This document shows, in pieces, positions 9,081 through 21,787 of a stretch of 64,000 nucleotides of DNA. A program made the translations under genes and the position numbers. A model generated the notes under the pieces. It was not told where the DNA came from and made no database searches. It saw only the letters and a program-made list of their open reading frames with translations. Numbering within the stretch: position 1 is the first letter of the stretch; each line of letters starts with the position of its first letter. This DNA is from Anoxybacterium sp963668245 (GTDB lineage Bacteria > Bacillota > Clostridia > Peptostreptococcales > Anaerovoracaceae): assembly GCA_963668245.2 (NCBI GenBank), contig OY764195.2:1364001-1428000 (forward strand), written 5' to 3'.

Positions 9081-10237
9081 AAAACAAGTACTTTGATAAT
9101 GGCAGCTGTAGGTACGGCCAGTATCATTCCAATAATACCACCATAATAACCGCCAACAGTGACGGAGATCAGGATAAAGAGCGGATGGAGTCCGATGCTT
9201 GAGCCCACCACCTTTGGATAGATAATATTACTGTCAATTTGTTGAATCACAATGAGGACCAAAATGGCTAGCAATGCCTGAGAAATTCCCCCTGTGATAA
9301 GACCGACTAGCAGAGCCGGAACCATACTGATGATGGGACCAAAGTAAGGGATGATATTGCAAAGACCAGCGAAACAACCAATAAAAACCGAAAAATCCAA
9401 ACCGATAACAGATAAACCGATGGAGGACAACGATGCAATTATGACAGCATCAAGAATTTGCCCTCGTAAAAATTTTGAAATCACATCATTAATATCGAAG
9501 AGAATGGAACTGATTTGATCATTCGCTTTTTTTGGCAGTAATATTTGCATGGTTTTTTGATAAAGACGAATAAAGAATTCCTTATCTTTCAATAAATATA
9601 TACTGATAACCATTCCAAGAATCATGTTTAAAACACTACCGCTAATTTGACTTACAAAATTTACAATAGAAGCAGTGCTGAAATGATTGGAAATCCAGAC
9701 GACAATTGTGTCTGCATACTTATGAATCTGTTCCTCCATACCAGTACTTGGTAATGAATTAACCCAACTTTCCAGCACCGTTTCGTATTGATTGAAATAT
9801 TCCAAAATGCTTAACATCATACTTTGTGCGCTAGAAAAAACGAGGTTTCCTAAAATCAAAAAAGCAAATCCATATATAATCAAACACAATATAGCGACGA
9901 TGAGAAGATACGTAATTAGTATGCTAACCGTTCTGTAAAGGCCAAGACGCTTTTCTTTTTTAGAAGAATCTGTTGGAAGTTTACTAAAGAGCTTTGATAC
10001 CAACTTTTTATGAAAAAAATCAACAAGAGGACTCAGTAGGTATGCTAAGATAAGCCCAATAATAAGCGGGGAAAAAGCAGAAAGTAAACTACCAAAGATA
10101 AGTGAAATTTGTTTAAGAACTTGGTTTAGATTTGAAATAATAAAATATAGAATATACAGTAGCACGGATGTGGCTACAATGTAGATTGAGAATTTAATGT
10201 ATCTCCAATCTGAAAGCATTTCTTTCAATTTGCCCAT
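9056..10237 (-). CDS. AI-2E family transporter (UPF0118, YdiK/PerM-like)
   Basis: 393-residue multi-pass membrane protein. Hydrophobic segments occur near residues 16-36, 42-72, 105-135 and several times between 195 and 380, with a soluble loop around 145-190. The late segment with ISMVPALLVGLITGG and the end region IGMILAVPTAAIIKVLVLK are typical of this exporter family, whose members export autoinducer-2, other small molecules or act as cation/proton antiporters. The substrate here is unknown. The ATG has a good AGGGAGG site. The gene stands alone and its stop lies inside the shared terminator. Confidence 0.88.
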   Translation of the reverse strand: MGKLKEMLSDWRYIKFSIYIVATSVLLYILYFIISNLNQVLKQISLIFGSLLSAFSPLIIGLILAYLLSPLVDFFHKKLVSKLFSKLPTDSSKKEKRLGLYRTVSILITYLLIVAILCLIIYGFAFLILGNLVFSSAQSMMLSILEYFNQYETVLESWVNSLPSTGMEEQIHKYADTIVVWISNHFSTASIVNFVSQISGSVLNMILGMVISIYLLKDKEFFIRLYQKTMQILLPKKANDQISSILFDINDVISKFLRGQILDAVIIASLSSIGLSVIGLDFSVFIGCFAGLCNIIPYFGPIISMVPALLVGLITGGISQALLAILVLIVIQQIDSNIIYPKVVGSSIGLHPLFILISVTVGGYYGGIIGMILAVPTAAIIKVLVLKKLDSVE

Positions 10238-11047
10238 AATGTACCTCCCTTTCGATGTTAGTATTATATCAATAAAATAAGTATAAGCAAATCAATTATT
10301 GAAATAGCAGGTTTCAACTGACGTTTTCATTTATTTGAAAAACTTTGATATGTTCTGTGAATAATTATGGCATGGGGGTATTTATATAAGGAAAATCAGT
10401 TACCTTCTGTTTAGAACCTTCAAATGATGGGGTATGATGGCTTCGTTTTAGCCAAGACGTTCAACTAAGTGCATCAAATCGACATATACTAATTGAGAAT
10501 CCCGATCAAAAACTTTGATAAAATAGTGGCGATGTTTTCTGGTATTATAATTTGCAATGAACAAATTGGAGGGGGGAGCAGTTTCCCTGATACTGGAATT
10601 AACGTTTTCGCTTGGATTGGTTTGTAGATTTAGAACGATAAAAAAATATAACTTAAAAAATTCATATAGGTAGATTTGATCTTGCAAGGGGATGTGTTAT
10701 GGATTCTTTGTTTAGGTGTAAAGAGGACTCTTAATTAGGCATGAACAGCAAACAATCACATGACTATAATAGATAATAATCTTGTTTTACCGATAGATAA
10801 ATGGCTGAAATACTCTAATTTCAACTATTGTAAAGAGAACGAGGAACTATAATAATCGCAAATAATAATTTTGCATGATGATACCAAATCTCTAGGATAT
10901 TGGTAGTGTTATGTTTTGCTAAAAAAAATGAAACTTGCTCAGCAGAAAAATGAACATGTTAAGCATCATAATCAAACGTTTTCGTAGATTGAGGTTGTTT
11001 TCCGCTAAAACTTGCAATTTAATGAGAATGACTATATTGTCTATGAT
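10238..11047. other. Non-coding AT-rich gap
   Basis: About 800 bases with no supported gene on either strand. Frames are short, lack ribosome sites and match nothing I recognise. Some of this may be decayed coding sequence. A short inverted repeat (TACCAA/TTGGTA, near 10881-10907) is the only local structure seen. Confidence 0.6.
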
Positions 11048-11076
11048 TTAACGAACTTTTATGTATTTTGTATAAT
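11048..11076 (+). promoter_or_regulatory. Candidate nifJ promoter
   Basis: TTAACG (11048-11053), a 17-base spacer and a perfect TATAAT (11071-11076). If used, the nifJ mRNA would carry a leader of about 295 bases. Confidence 0.5.
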
Positions 11077-11258
11077 GCAAAAAAACTGTTTGACTGGACG
11101 GCAAAAAGGCATTAGAGTAATGTAGAGTACTTTCACCATAATGCAAATAAGTTAACCAAATATTGAGTAATTGTGCGCAAGACATGATAGGACTTAATAA
11201 AAACATAACATTATGGAGTATGATTTTGTATGTTTTATAAATAGAGCATAAATTTCAA

Positions 11259-11345
11259 TTCAGCACCGTTGGTGCGTGTACTGTAATAGGGCTATGCTTT
11301 CTGTGCTCAAGCCTGAAGCCGTAAGGTTTCATACAAGGTAGGGCT
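11259..11345 (+). ncRNA. Possible structured 5' leader of nifJ
   Basis: GC content rises compared with the flanks. A GCACC/GGTGC hairpin with a GTT loop is followed by a GAAGCC/GGTTTC hairpin with a GTAA tetraloop (one G-T pair) and a direct repeat TAGGGCTA on both sides. No terminator or anti-SD helix is clear and it fits no riboswitch class I know. A real RNA element is an inference. Confidence 0.35.
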
Positions 11346-11378
11346 AGGACGTTTATAGATTGTTAAGGAGGTTACAAT

Positions 11379-14300
11379 ATGACAAAGAGAAAAACAAAGA
11401 CAATGGATGGGAATACAGCGGCAGCGCATGTATCGTATGCATTTACAGATGTTGCGGCAATATATCCAATCACACCATCCTCAACCATGGCAGAAGTAGT
11501 AGACGAGTGGGCTGCGTACGGAAGAAAGAACATCTTCGGACAGGAAGTCAAATTAGTAGAGATGCAGTCAGAAGCAGGAGCAGCAGGAGCAGTACATGGA
11601 TCCTTGGCAGCAGGAGCACTGACTACTACTTATACAGCATCCCAAGGACTACTGCTGATGATACCAAACATGTATAAGATAGCGGGAGAATTACTACCTG
11701 GAGTATTTCATGTCAGCGCGAGAACTCTAGCAGCCCATGCACTTTGTATCTTTGGAGATCATTCCGATGTCATGAGTGCAAGACAAACAGGATTTGCGCT
11801 ATTGGCATCCAGTTCAGTACAAGAAGTAATGGATTTAGGAGGAATTGCCCATTTAGCATCCATCAAATCCAGAGTGCCTTTTATGCATTTCTTCGATGGA
11901 TTTAGGACATCCCATGAAGTACAAAAGATAGAAATCATCGAAAACGAAGAATTCGAAAAACTGTTGGATATGGAAGCAGTACAAAGATTTAGAGATCAAG
12001 CGTTAAACCCAGATCACCCAGTGACAAGAGGTACCGCGCAGAATCCAGATATCTTCTTCCAGGCGAGAGAATCAGCAAACAAATACTACGAAGCAGTACC
12101 AGCTATCGTAGCAGATTACATGAAAGAAATCAGCAAGCTGACAGGAAGAGAATACAAATTGTTTGACTACGTAGGAGCAGAAGATGCAGAACACATTATC
12201 ATCGCAATGGGCTCCGTGTGTGAAACAATCGAAGAAACCATGAACCACCTTTTGGCACAGGGCAAAAAAGTAGGATTAGTAAAAGTAAGACTATACAGAC
12301 CGTTTGCACCAGAATATATCAAAGCAGTAGTGCCAAAGAGCGTAAAGAAAATAGCAGTATTAGATAGAACAAAAGAACCAGGTGCACTAGGAGATCCACT
12401 GTACATGGATATCAGAACTATGTACTTCTCTGAAAAAGAAGCACCAGAAGTATACGGAGGAAGATACGGATTAGGCTCAAAAGATACAACACCAGGCCAA
12501 ATCGTTGCCGTATACGAAAACTTAGAACAAGCAGAACCAAAGAACCAGTTTACAATCGGAATCGAAGATGATGTAACATATACCTCCTTAAAGACCGTAG
12601 AAGGAGTTACAACAGAACCAGAAGGAACCATCCGATGTAAGTTCTGGGGATTAGGATCAGACGGAACCGTAGGAGCAAACAAAAATGCTATCAAAATCAT
12701 AGGTGATAAAACAGACCTATATGCCCAAGGCTACTTTGCATACGATTCCAAAAAATCTGGAGGAGTAACCATCTCCCATTTGAGATTTGGAAAGAGCAAA
12801 ATCCAGTCCACATACCTAATCAACGAAGCAGACTTTGTGGCATGTCATAACCAAGCATACGTCAACCAATATAACCTGTTAAAAGGATTGAAAAAAGGCG
12901 GAAGCTTCGTATTAAATTGCATATGGAACCAAGAAGAATTAAATACCCATTTGCCTGCATCCATGAAGCGATACATGGCAAAGAACGATATCAATTTCTA
13001 TACCATTAATGCGACAGAGATTGCAAACCAGATTGGGCTAGGAAACAGAATTAACATGGTAATGCAGGCAGCGTTCTTCAAACTAGCCAACGTAATTGAA
13101 GTAGAACAAGCAGTAGCATACCTGAAAGAAGCAGTGGAACATTCCTATGGCAAAAAAGGCCAGAAGATTGTTGACATGAACAATGCAGCAATCGATCGAG
13201 GCATCACTGACCTAGTGAAGGTAGAAATACCAGCCGACTGGGCAGAGGCAAAAGACGAAGCAAAAGAAAATGCAGACATTCCAGAATTCATTGAAGAAGT
13301 ATTAATCCCGATGAACAGACAAGAAGGAGACGACCTTCCAGTCAGTGCATTTACTGGAAGAGAAGATGGAACCTTCCCAGCAGGAACGGCTGCATACGAA
13401 AAACGAGGAGTAGCAGTAAACGTACCACAGTGGAAGATTGAAAACTGCATCCAGTGTAATCAGTGTTCCTTCGTATGCCCACACGCATCCATCAGACCAT
13501 TCCTCGTAGATGAAGAGCAAAAGGCAAATGCACCAGCAGGATTTGAGACACTAAAAGCAGTAGGCAAAGGACTAGATGGACAGTACTACAGAATGCAAGT
13601 ATCTCCAATGGACTGCATGGGCTGTGGAAACTGCGCAGATATCTGCCCAGCAAAAGAAAAAGCCCTGGTGATGGAACCAATCGAAGAAGTAACAGCACGG
13701 GAAAAAGCAAACTGGGATTACGCCGCAAAATTGCCGTATAAAGATAGCTTCATGTCTAAGGAGACCGTAAAAGGAAGCCAGTTTGCAAGACCGTATATCG
13801 AATTCTCTGGCGCATGCGCAGGATGCGGAGAAACACCATATATTAAAGTCATCACTCAGCTGTTTGGAGATCGAATGATGATCGCCAACGCAACAGGTTG
13901 TTCTTCCATCTGGGGAGCATCCGCGCCATCGACACCATACTGCAAAGACGAAAATGGTCGAGGACCATCATGGGCAAACTCGCTGTTTGAAGACAACGCA
14001 GAGTATGGACTAGGGATGTTTATGGCAACAAAACAGATGAGAGAAAAGATAGAAGATAGTAGCAAAGCATTGCTAGGAAAAGAAATCCCAGCAGAGCTAA
14101 AAGCTGCATTAGAAACGTGGCTGGAAACAAAAGACGATGGAAAACAGAGCACCGCAGCAAGCGAAGCACTGGTAAAAGCCATCGAAAGCCTTGATACAAG
14201 CGATCAAGAAGTAAAGAAGCTAGCAAAAGAAATCCAAGATAGAAAAGACTTCCTCATCAAAAAGTCCGTATGGGCAGTAGGAGGAGATGGCTGGGCATAT

Positions 14301-14912
14301 GATATTGGATATGGCGGATTAGACCACGTGATTGCAACAGGCGAAAACGTAAATATTCTCGTATTTGACACAGAAGTATACTCCAATACAGGAGGCCAGT
14401 CATCAAAAGCGACACCAGTAGCAGCAATTGCAAAATTTGCAGCATCTGGAAAGAGAATCAAGAAAAAGGATTTAGGAATGATGGCCATGTCCTACGGATA
14501 CGTGTACGTAGCCCAAGTAGGAATGGGAGCAGACAAGAATCAGTTTATGAAAGCCATGATGGAAGCAGAGCAGTATGATGGACCATCCATCGTCATTGCA
14601 TACGCACCATGCATCAACCATGGACTGAAAAAAGGAATGGGAAAATCTCAAGAAAATATTAAAGATGCAGTTGATTCCGGATACTGGCACCTATACAGAT
14701 ACAATCCAGAGCTGAAGAAGCAAGGAAAAAACCCATTCAGCCTAGATTCCAAAGCCCCGACAGCAAGCTTCAAGGATTTCATACTAGGACAAGTAAGATA
14801 TTCATCCTTGGCACAGGAATTCCCAGATGTGGCCGACAAGCTATTTGATATGGCAGAGGAAGATGCAAAAGAACGATACGAAGGTTACAAAAAGCTGGCA
14901 GACAATCAATAA
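11379..14912 (+). CDS. nifJ: Pyruvate:ferredoxin (flavodoxin) oxidoreductase, single-chain
   Basis: 1177 residues, the usual length for the homodimeric enzyme that oxidises pyruvate with CoA to acetyl-CoA, CO2 and reduced ferredoxin. In order: the alpha/gamma part with YPITPSSTMAEV near residue 28; two 4Fe-4S ferredoxin motifs, CIQCNQCSFVC starting at residue 690 and CMGCGNCADIC near 746; a further cluster cysteine pair in CAGCGE near 813; and the thiamine diphosphate domain with GDGWAYDIGYGG near 970 and NTGGQ near 1004. The start has TAAGGAGG upstream. Codon choice is strongly skewed (GCA, GGA, AGA, CCA, ATC), unlike most neighbours, as expected for a very highly expressed catabolic enzyme. 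A strong terminator follows. Confidence 0.98.
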   Translation: MTKRKTKTMDGNTAAAHVSYAFTDVAAIYPITPSSTMAEVVDEWAAYGRKNIFGQEVKLVEMQSEAGAAGAVHGSLAAGALTTTYTASQGLLLMIPNMYKIAGELLPGVFHVSARTLAAHALCIFGDHSDVMSARQTGFALLASSSVQEVMDLGGIAHLASIKSRVPFMHFFDGFRTSHEVQKIEIIENEEFEKLLDMEAVQRFRDQALNPDHPVTRGTAQNPDIFFQARESANKYYEAVPAIVADYMKEISKLTGREYKLFDYVGAEDAEHIIIAMGSVCETIEETMNHLLAQGKKVGLVKVRLYRPFAPEYIKAVVPKSVKKIAVLDRTKEPGALGDPLYMDIRTMYFSEKEAPEVYGGRYGLGSKDTTPGQIVAVYENLEQAEPKNQFTIGIEDDVTYTSLKTVEGVTTEPEGTIRCKFWGLGSDGTVGANKNAIKIIGDKTDLYAQGYFAYDSKKSGGVTISHLRFGKSKIQSTYLINEADFVACHNQAYVNQYNLLKGLKKGGSFVLNCIWNQEELNTHLPASMKRYMAKNDINFYTINATEIANQIGLGNRINMVMQAAFFKLANVIEVEQAVAYLKEAVEHSYGKKGQKIVDMNNAAIDRGITDLVKVEIPADWAEAKDEAKENADIPEFIEEVLIPMNRQEGDDLPVSAFTGREDGTFPAGTAAYEKRGVAVNVPQWKIENCIQCNQCSFVCPHASIRPFLVDEEQKANAPAGFETLKAVGKGLDGQYYRMQVSPMDCMGCGNCADICPAKEKALVMEPIEEVTAREKANWDYAAKLPYKDSFMSKETVKGSQFARPYIEFSGACAGCGETPYIKVITQLFGDRMMIANATGCSSIWGASAPSTPYCKDENGRGPSWANSLFEDNAEYGLGMFMATKQMREKIEDSSKALLGKEIPAELKAALETWLETKDDGKQSTAASEALVKAIESLDTSDQEVKKLAKEIQDRKDFLIKKSVWAVGGDGWAYDIGYGGLDHVIATGENVNILVFDTEVYSNTGGQSSKATPVAAIAKFAASGKRIKKKDLGMMAMSYGYVYVAQVGMGADKNQFMKAMMEAEQYDGPSIVIAYAPCINHGLKKGMGKSQENIKDAVDSGYWHLYRYNPELKKQGKNPFSLDSKAPTASFKDFILGQVRYSSLAQEFPDVADKLFDMAEEDAKERYEGYKKLADNQ

Positions 14913-14960
14913 GCAGGCATAATATGCAACTCCTGTTATTGAAAGTGTGAATTGTTATGC

Positions 14961-15001
14961 AAAAGAAGCTTCTCGGTAAAAAACGAGAAGCTTCTTTTTT
15001 T
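14961..15001 (+). terminator. Strong rho-independent terminator after nifJ
   Basis: 15-bp perfect stem (14961-14975 with 14984-14998), A-rich loop and a run of at least eight T. Confidence 0.93.
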
Positions 15002-15008
15002 TAGGAAG

Positions 15009-15026
15009 GGTCAATCGAGATTGACC
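15009..15026. repeat. Short perfect inverted repeat
   Basis: GGTCAATC-GA-GATTGACC, directly after the nifJ terminator. It could be an operator or part of a structured RNA; nothing else supports either. Confidence 0.4.
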
Positions 15027-15164
15027 TTGTGTGTCAGCAACGTTTTTGAGATAGGTATTAAAGCAGAGTAAATTAATCGGAACAATGAGAAGGATTTTCA
15101 GTACCAATCGGTCCAAGGAGTATTTTTTAATAGCTCAATTATGGTGAAATACGAGGATGCAGAA

Positions 15165-15285
15165 GAATCATGAAGCATCGAGCAAGTACCTAAGTTAAGA
15201 CGATGAAAGTCATCCAAATCAAAGATGTGGTACTTTCCAACCTAAATTCTGTCAACGCTACTAAAGCATCAGGCTGAATGTTAAA
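15165..15285 (+). repeat. Dispersed hairpin element, copy A (upstream of rRNA promoters)
   Basis: Contains the conserved block TAAGACGATGAAA, an imperfect hairpin (GAAAGT...ACTTTC) and the block CCTAAATTCTG, followed by a second potential stem ending GAATGTTAAAA. Two near-identical copies lie after the 5S gene (B and C) and a partial relative is at 51.9 kb (D). The arm sequences differ between A and B but still pair, which argues for RNA or cruciform structure. The element ends just before the P1 -35 box. Confidence 0.6.
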
Positions 15286-15292
15286 AAAGGAG

Positions 15293-15321
15293 TTGACAGA
15301 ACGAGACATCTTTGATACTAT
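15293..15321 (+). promoter_or_regulatory. rRNA operon promoter P1
   Basis: TTGACA (15293-15298), a 17-base spacer and TACTAT (15316-15321), about 465 bases upstream of mature 16S. Confidence 0.85.
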
Positions 15322-15417
15322 GATTAAGCACCTTTCAAACAAGCAAATATGCTGAAATGAAAGGCAACCCGAAAAGAAGGACTTCGAAAGAAGCTGAAAA
15401 AAACTTCAAAATAAGGG

Positions 15418-15446
15418 TTGACAAGAAAGCGTTGATGCGGTATGAT
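15418..15446 (+). promoter_or_regulatory. rRNA operon promoter P2
   Basis: TTGACA (15418-15423), a 17-base spacer and TATGAT (15441-15446). The tandem arrangement with P1, 125 bases apart, is typical of Firmicute rRNA operons. Confidence 0.88.
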
Positions 15447-15785
15447 ATAAAAGTTCGCTAAACGCGGATGCTTCGGAGGGAAACTTGCCGAAGCGATGAA
15501 CCTTGATAACTCCATAGTGCAGAAATTTAGTCAAAGAGAAACTTAAATGTTTCTCGGAAAACTAAAGTACAAAAGCAATCAGCAATGATTGGTAAGACAA
15601 GCAAATGCAAATTTGTGAGTCAACGTACAATTCTGAAAAAAACAATAATTCTAGGATTTGCAATTGCAAAGAATAGAACAAAGCTAAAACGCAAAGCGTT
15701 TCAGCTTGAGTCATTTTATGGCAAACTTGATTTAACATTCTGTCCAAAGAGAGAAGCAATTTTCTCGACAGAATTTAGATACCAT
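15447..15785 (+). other. rRNA leader with 16S processing arm
   Basis: Holds a GCTTCGG/CCGAAGC hairpin (15469-15494) and CATAGTGCAGAAATTTA (15513-15529), the exact reverse complement of 17317-17333 after 16S; the two form the pre-16S processing stem cut by RNase III in related bacteria. About 255 bases separate this arm from 16S. That stretch is AT-rich and ends in a hairpin with arms ATTCTGTC (15737-15744) and GACAGAAT (15767-15774). Confidence 0.7.
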
Positions 15786-17311
<1,526 letters not shown>

Positions 17312-17344
17312 AGACTTAAATTTCTGCACTATGAGTTAATATAT

Positions 17345-17420
17345 GGGGAATTAGCTCAGCTGGGAGAGCACCTGCCTTGCACGCAGGGGGTCAAGAGTTC
17401 GATCCTCTTATTCTCCACCA
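17345..17420 (+). tRNA. tRNA-Ala (anticodon TGC)
   Basis: 76 bases with encoded CCA. Acceptor GGGGAAT pairs with ATTCTCC, D-arm TAGCTCAGCTGGGAGAGCA, anticodon stem CCTGC/GCAGG with loop CTTGCAC (TGC at 17378-17380), and a T-loop containing GTTCGATC. It is the only tRNA in the 16S-23S spacer; the common tRNA-Ile partner is absent. Confidence 0.98.
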
Positions 17421-17460
17421 GAAGTCGTAAGACTTCTAAAAGAAAGCGACGTAAGTTGCA

Positions 17461-17489
17461 ATGTACCTTGAAAACTGAACAATGAAAAC
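17461..17489 (+). other. 5' arm of the 23S processing stem, with boxA-like sequence
   Basis: This 29-base segment pairs with 20591-20619 beyond 23S at 26 of 29 positions, forming the pre-23S stem. It includes CTTGAAAACTGAACA, which resembles the boxA antitermination signals of Firmicute rRNA operons. Confidence 0.7.
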
Positions 17490-17678
17490 AAATTACAACG
17501 AAATCGAAGTGCACTTGTTTCGAAAGAAGCAAGGCAAAAAAGTTAAATAAACTAAGTAGAGTCTTAAAGGCAATGCTTAAGGGTTTAACTATGATTTCAA
17601 CCGAGAAACCAGAAAAATTACAGAGTTAATTAACAATGTAAAACCATAAAGTTGTCAACGCAGACAACAATCACTTTT

Positions 17679-20571
<2,893 letters not shown>

Positions 20572-20760
20572 AATGGTTTCAAGAAATTCCGTTTTCATTG
20601 TTCTGTTTTGAGGGTACATAACCTCAACAATTAAATACATGCGCTGAATTTTTTCAATAGAGCAAAGAGCGCTGACTGAGATTGAATAAAATGTACTTAT
20701 GTACATGTATGAGATAGAAGGAAGCAGCAACATAGCAATATTGAAAAAGGCAAGCATAAA

Positions 20761-20876
20761 TCCGGTGATTATAGCGGAGAGGATACACCTGTTCCCATCT
20801 CGAACACAGTAGTTAAGCTCTCTAGCGCTGATGATACTTGGCGGGCAGCTGCCTGGGAAAGTAGGACATTGCCGGT
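20761..20876 (+). rRNA. rrf: 5S ribosomal RNA
   Basis: About 116 bases. The ends TCCGGTGAT and ATTGCCGG pair, and CACCTGTTCCCATCTCGAAC is the conserved 5S core. It lies about 190 bases after 23S. Its last bases (GCCGG) are also the first bases of the downstream repeat unit. Confidence 0.95.
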
Positions 20877-21420
20877 TTTACAAAAACACACTGTTTGTGC
20901 AGTGTGTTTTTCTTAGGTTTACAGTAAAACGGGACAGCAGGGAGCGAACAAAGATCGTTAAGAAGTGTTTGCGAGTCGGAGAGAAGGATGAAATCCTGAG
21001 CGTTGCCGGTTTTACAAAAACACACTGTTTGTGCAGTGTGTTTTTTTTAGGTTTACAGTAAAACGGGACAGCAGGGAGCCAACAAAGATCGTTAAGAAGT
21101 GTTTGCGAGTCGGAGAGAAGGATGAAATCCTGAGCGTTGCCGGTTTTACAAAAACACACTGTTTGTGCAGTGTGTTTTTCTTTGTGCGCAAAAGAAAGAT
21201 ATACTTAAGATAAGACGATGAAAACCTATGAATCAAGATTCATGGTTTTCTAGCCTAAATTCTGCCTGCGGTATTAAAATACCGGACAGAATGTTAAAAC
21301 GGGACAGCAGGGAGCCAACAAAGATCGTCAAGAAGTGTTTGCGAGTCGGAGAGAAGGATGAAATCCTGAGCGTTGCCGGTTTTACAAAAACACACTGTTT
21401 GTGCAGTGTGTTTTTCTTTG
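20871..21420 (+). repeat. Tandem array of four rRNA-terminator units
   Basis: Units starting GCCGGTTTTACAAAAACACA begin at 20871, 21005, 21139 and 21375 (steps 134, 134 and 236 bases). Each has the same terminator, AAACACACTG/CAGTGTGTTT plus a T-run, at 20882-20911, 21016-21045, 21150-21179 and 21386-21415. Between terminators lies a near-identical block from AAAACGGGACAGCAGGGAGC to CCTGAGCGTTGCCGG. The third interval is longer because hairpin element B replaces about ten bases. The first terminator ends the rRNA operon; the others are duplicates. Confidence 0.92.
21200..21296 (+). repeat. Dispersed hairpin element, copy B
   Basis: Contains TAAGATAAGACGATGAAAAC, a long hairpin (GAAAACC-t-ATGAATC, AA loop, GATTCAT-GGTTTTC), then CTAGCCTAAATTCTG, and a second hairpin CGGTATT/AATACCG enclosed by ATTCTG/CAGAAT, ending in GAATGTTAAAA. 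It is inserted in the third interval of the terminator array. Confidence 0.7.
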
Positions 21421-21435
21421 TGTGCAAAAGAAAGA

Positions 21436-21502
21436 TATACTTAAGATAAGACGATGAAAACCTATGAATCAAGATTCATGGTTTTCTAGCCTAAATTCTG
21501 CT
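21436..21502 (+). repeat. Dispersed hairpin element, copy C (truncated)
   Basis: The segment from the last terminator through CCTAAATTCTGC matches copy B almost base for base, then the match stops and ordinary AT-rich sequence follows. The second hairpin of copy B is missing. Confidence 0.7.
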
Positions 21503-21682
21503 TGTTGAAGTTTGTATCTCACATGAGAAACCAAATAAAACATTTTTATGATACTTGATAAAGTAATTCGTTTAGAATGCTTTATTTGGGGGATTAAATA
21601 GAATAAATATTGATTCAACTGCTTGAATTGTCTGAAAACAGTGAATATGGATAATTTGTTGTAAAGTGATGGTTAATTTTAT

Positions 21683-21711
21683 TTGATTTATGTGGATAAC
21701 TTGTATATAAT
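21683..21711 (+). promoter_or_regulatory. Promoter of the DeoR regulator gene
   Basis: TTGATT (21683-21688), a 17-base spacer and TATAAT (21706-21711). Confidence 0.7.
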
Positions 21712-21787
21712 ATATCGTATGAAAGTACAATCCATTAACTTTTAATGATAAATAGAAAATACATATATGAATTGTAAGGAGATTTAT

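Noticed and set aside
10448..10687. 79-residue frame on the - strand in the gap before nifJ
   Set aside because: No good ribosome site, odd composition and no family recognised; may be a decayed remnant but cannot be supported as a gene.
20871..21420. Possible CRISPR array
   Set aside because: The repeated part is 134 bases and the intervals are also repeated; there are no unique spacers and no cas genes.
20822..21472. Repeated frames on both strands (peptides with KTHCTNSVF-like ends) in the terminator array
   Set aside because: They arise from the DNA repeat and terminator hairpins, lack ribosome sites and are interrupted differently in each unit.
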